This document shows, one piece after another, positions 7,106-9,606 of a stretch of 9,606 bases of DNA; position 1 is the first letter of the stretch, and each line of letters opens with the position of its first letter. Location: the NCBI GenBank assembly GCA_964606415.1, contig CAZSGN010000093.1, positions 1-9,606 of the forward strand, in the 5' to 3' direction. The position numbers were made by a program, and so were the translations under genes. This DNA comes from CAZSGN01 sp964606415 (lineage in GTDB: Bacteria > Bacteroidota > Bacteroidia > Bacteroidales > JBBRXJ01). Under the pieces are notes generated by a model. It had not been told where the DNA came from, made no database searches, and saw only the letters and a program-made list of their open reading frames with translations.

Positions 7106-7125
7106 AATAATCGAGAGAGATTATT
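7106..7125. other. small inverted repeat downstream of the PKD/T9SS gene
   Basis: AATAATC (7106-7112) and GATTATT (7119-7125) form a perfect 7-bp AT-rich stem with loop GAGAGA, 22 nt past the stop of the - strand gene. No U-run follows on either strand. It might protect the 3' end of the - strand mRNA, but could be chance. Confidence 0.3.
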
Positions 7126-7147
7126 TAGGAGGGAAGATTTGTGCATT

Positions 7148-9606
7148 TTATTCAATTTTTATTAACCGTCTCGTGTATTTTTTTCCTTCCAGTATTAACT
7201 CAATAAAGTACATACCCTGTGACAGGCTTGATGTCCCAATAATTTTTTTATGAATACCCGCGGGCTTGTATCCTTCAAAAATTGTTTCAATTTTTTCTCC
7301 CATCATGTTATAAATATTGATCCGTACGTATTGTTTTTTGTTTATTTGATATTGAATCCAGGATCTTTCTTTATAGGGATTTGGGAAAACGGTAAAATGC
7401 GTAGCTTGACTGCTTAGTTTGTGGATATTATTACTGCTCCGCAATCTGTTGTCTTCAAGATTAGATATGCTTTGACTGAATGGTCCGCTGCTGGCTTTTA
7501 GTAAACCGGCCGGATCACAAATTGCAGATTTGACCCCGCCTATTCGGTAATACATCCGTTGGTTTAAGGCTGTTGTTGAGGTGTCAATGTAAGCATAGAT
7601 GCTTCCGGAAACGGTATCTATGGGTTGCAGTGCGGTAGAATCGCTTCCTCTGTAAATAATATAGCTTTGGAATGAATATGGACTTCCGTCAATTTCGTAA
7701 CGGTTATTCCAGGACAGGTTAATTCCTCCCGTTGAGCCCGAGTATTGCAACAGCATGGTTTTGTGATAGGAATTTTGATCTAATGATGTGATATTCCCGC
7801 ACCTGTCTTTTGTTTGGATTTTGTATAAATGCTGCTGGCTTTCCGGGTTGGATGTTTCATCAACATATACGCTCAAAGTATCATAAGGTACTGAGTCTAA
7901 CAGGAAATAATCGCCTTGTGTATTGCTTTCCCTGTATAAATAATACATGCTTGTTTTCATGTTGGGCGTTTTTTCCCATACAAGCATATTTTTACCTGTT
8001 TCAAGATCAACTCTTACCATGCATAGTTCCTCGTTGAAAGCTGCTGTATCATATTTCAGGTTATAGGTAACAATACTGTCACAACCGTATATTGACTCCA
8101 GTGTGTCTGTAACCGTCTGTCCGGGCGTGCTGTAAAAAGTATCGTCAATAATGATGGCTGAGCCCTGGCAAAAGGATGTGTCGACGATTTTGTTGTATGT
8201 TGGAAATTCATTAATGGTTAAAAGGATTGCACTATCTGTATTTACCGGGAGATAATATACGCCTGTTTGGGAATATCCTTGTCCATCAAACCATACTGTA
8301 TCTCCTGGGCAATAGCCAGTATTTATAGCGTTTATGCCTTCATTAATATCATAAATACTAATGTTATATGCTTTGGATTTTGTGAAGCCACAAGAATTAG
8401 ATGCATCCACTTGAATCTGGTATTCGCCTGCTTCCTGGTAGACATGGGTGTTTTGGCTATAGGTGTTGTAGGTTGTGTCTTTAGGGGAACCATCTCCAAA
8501 ATCCCATATATATTGGTTTGCTCCATGGGCAAAGAATGCGATGGTGCTGTCTACGCTTGGTGAATTTGTATTCCAGTGGAAATAGGGATTGATGTCTGTT
8601 GACGATGAAATTTCTATGTTAATGCTGTCGGTGACGGTATTTCCACATCCATTGGTGATTTCTATATAAGTTTGGTAGTCTCCTTCATTTTCATACGCAT
8701 GTTTAAAAAGGTAAGCTTGTATTGTATTATTATCACCTTGTGAAGTGGCCCCATCCCCATTCGCCTGGACAAATAGCTCAGGGTTTGATGATGAATGACC
8801 GTCTCCAAAATGCCATGTGTATTCAGAATTTATTGGCATTATGCTAAAAATAACGGAGTCGCCGGGACAGGCTTTATCTGAAACCACATTGTATTCATAG
8901 GCTGATAAATTGGGTTTTATATCATTTTTGATAGTGATGTCCTTGTAAATAATGGTGTCATTTCCGCAGTTATTTGTTATTTGTACAGATACATTGTAAT
9001 TGGCTGCAATGGAATACGAATGGGTCGCTGTTTTTTGTGTTGATGTTTCGCCGTCACCAAAATTCCATCTTATATTGGTCGCATTTACATTCTTCAATGA
9101 AAATGTGATATCCTCATTGGGACAAGCTTGAGAACCGGGCCAAACCTGGATTTGTGCTGAGGGATTAATGGGCGAGTTTTCTTTAATGGTCAGGCTATCT
9201 GTTACGGTGGTATCATTTCCGCATCCATTTATTAATGTCAGGCTATAAGTGTATAAACCAGCTTCTTTGAACGAATGTTTGAAGTTCTTTTCTCTTGAGA
9301 TGTTTCCGTCTCCCAGGTTCCACAGATATGAACGGGCATTTTCCCATGCATTGAAATGGATCGCTTCGTCAGGGCATATCTCACTGACATTTGTCCCATA
9401 ACCTACTGAGCCTTTGTATTCAAGATCTTCAATGACTTCTATAGAATCATAAAGAGTTGTGTCATTTCCGCACCCATTGGTTAGACGAAGGCTGACATTA
9501 TAAACCCCGGCTTCACTGTATTTATGTTTTGGTGGATCTTTTTGTATGCTTGTCAGACTGTCGCCAAAATCCCATTCATAAGAACGTGCTCTCTCTGATG
9601 TCTGGA
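7148..9606 (-). CDS. large secreted PKD-repeat protein with type A T9SS sorting domain (5' truncated by window)
   Basis: The frame is open from the window edge (9604) to TAA at 7148-7150, 818 visible residues; the TTG at 9097 is internal, and the N-terminus with its signal peptide must lie beyond 9606. Numbered from the first visible residue, there are five PKD repeats centred on WDFGDS (11-16), WNLGDG (95-100), WNFGDG (180-185), WHFGDG (264-269) and WDFGDG (367-372), most ending in NGCGNDT-like strands. Repeat 4 carries an insertion of about 25 residues. Next come a Cys-containing region with YGCDSIVTYNL (506-516), two Fn3-like domains (about 521-611 and 614-704), and a T9SS type A C-terminal domain (734-818) with FPNP (740-743), SQGMYFIEL (795-803) and a basic tail. 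Such proteins cross the outer membrane through T9SS, lose the C-terminal domain, and are anchored or released. No catalytic domain is visible; adhesion or matrix binding is a guess. The paired Cys in the PKD units suggest extracytoplasmic disulfides. Confidence 0.88.
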   Translation of the reverse strand, partial: QTSERARSYEWDFGDSLTSIQKDPPKHKYSEAGVYNVSLRLTNGCGNDTTLYDSIEVIEDLEYKGSVGYGTNVSEICPDEAIHFNAWENARSYLWNLGDGNISREKNFKHSFKEAGLYTYSLTLINGCGNDTTVTDSLTIKENSPINPSAQIQVWPGSQACPNEDITFSLKNVNATNIRWNFGDGETSTQKTATHSYSIAANYNVSVQITNNCGNDTIIYKDITIKNDIKPNLSAYEYNVVSDKACPGDSVIFSIMPINSEYTWHFGDGHSSSNPELFVQANGDGATSQGDNNTIQAYLFKHAYENEGDYQTYIEITNGCGNTVTDSINIEISSSTDINPYFHWNTNSPSVDSTIAFFAHGANQYIWDFGDGSPKDTTYNTYSQNTHVYQEAGEYQIQVDASNSCGFTKSKAYNISIYDINEGINAINTGYCPGDTVWFDGQGYSQTGVYYLPVNTDSAILLTINEFPTYNKIVDTSFCQGSAIIIDDTFYSTPGQTVTDTLESIYGCDSIVTYNLKYDTAAFNEELCMVRVDLETGKNMLVWEKTPNMKTSMYYLYRESNTQGDYFLLDSVPYDTLSVYVDETSNPESQQHLYKIQTKDRCGNITSLDQNSYHKTMLLQYSGSTGGINLSWNNRYEIDGSPYSFQSYIIYRGSDSTALQPIDTVSGSIYAYIDTSTTALNQRMYYRIGGVKSAICDPAGLLKASSGPFSQSISNLEDNRLRSSNNIHKLSSQATHFTVFPNPYKERSWIQYQINKKQYVRINIYNMMGEKIETIFEGYKPAGIHKKIIGTSSLSQGMYFIELILEGKKYTRRLIKIE
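8480..9604 (-). repeat. tandem PKD-encoding DNA repeats, about 250-bp period
   Basis: On the + strand, near-identical blocks recur. GTCATTTCCG-like blocks (encoding the CGNDT strand) start at 9461, 9212, 8957 and, more diverged, 8637, a spacing of 249, 255 and 320 bp. A second recurring block, CCAAAATCCCA-like (encoding the WDFGDG turn), is found in each unit. The array runs off the window edge, so more units may exist. Confidence 0.75.

Noticed and set aside
7141..7206. 21-codon GTG frame with a perfect AGGAGG 8 nt upstream, encoding a hydrophobic peptide, antisense to the end of the T9SS gene
   Set aside because: Bacteroidota rarely rely on Shine-Dalgarno sites, there is no promoter, and the hydrophobic residues follow from the AT-rich antisense of the sorting domain. 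Conservation of the start and stop in relatives would change this view.
8332..8563. Overlapping open frames on both strands inside the PKD gene
   Set aside because: The strong PKD and Fn3 protein signal is in one frame only; the others are shadows with no recognisable motif.

Overview
The window looks like chromosomal DNA from a member of the Bacteroidota, probably a Bacteroidales-type organism. It is AT-rich, its start codons sit behind A-rich leaders rather than Shine-Dalgarno sites, one promoter fits the Bacteroidota consensus (TTTG, 20 nt, TAnnTTTG), and it carries both a PorX-type response regulator/phosphodiesterase and a protein ending in a type IX secretion system (T9SS) sorting domain. 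No tRNA, rRNA, CRISPR array, insertion sequence or phage gene was seen.

Left part (1-2966, + strand): the 3' part of porX (PglZ/alkaline-phosphatase-fold output domain, T9SS regulation), then tsaE (ATPase of tRNA t6A synthesis) only 6 nt downstream, then an alanine dehydrogenase-family gene. The last keeps three of the four residues known to form the Ald active site, but the usual catalytic His is a Gln.

Middle part (2967-7088, + strand): a 266-nt non-coding gap holds a good promoter and, just after it, a 31-nt near-palindrome. They lead into etfB, etfA and a long (568 aa) acyl-CoA dehydrogenase, which together form an electron-transferring flavoprotein/dehydrogenase module. Both ETF subunits carry motifs resembling electron-bifurcating ETFs, so the module may catalyse butyryl-CoA-type reduction of an enoyl-CoA as well as, or instead of, beta-oxidation. 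The 122-nt etfB-etfA gap contains four segments that can form mutually exclusive hairpins. The transcription unit ends at two tandem hairpin terminators.

Right part (7148-9606, - strand, convergent): the C-terminal 818 residues of a large secreted protein with five PKD repeats, a Cys-containing 'GCDSIV' repeat, two Fn3-like domains and a type A T9SS C-terminal domain. Its N-terminus lies beyond the window. porX and this gene belong to the same secretion pathway as regulator and cargo, but nothing here shows a direct link between them.

Nothing in the window is clearly a new system. The points most worth checking are the palindrome at the etf promoter, the alternative hairpins before etfA, the bifurcation-like ETF signature and the altered active site of the Ald-like enzyme.
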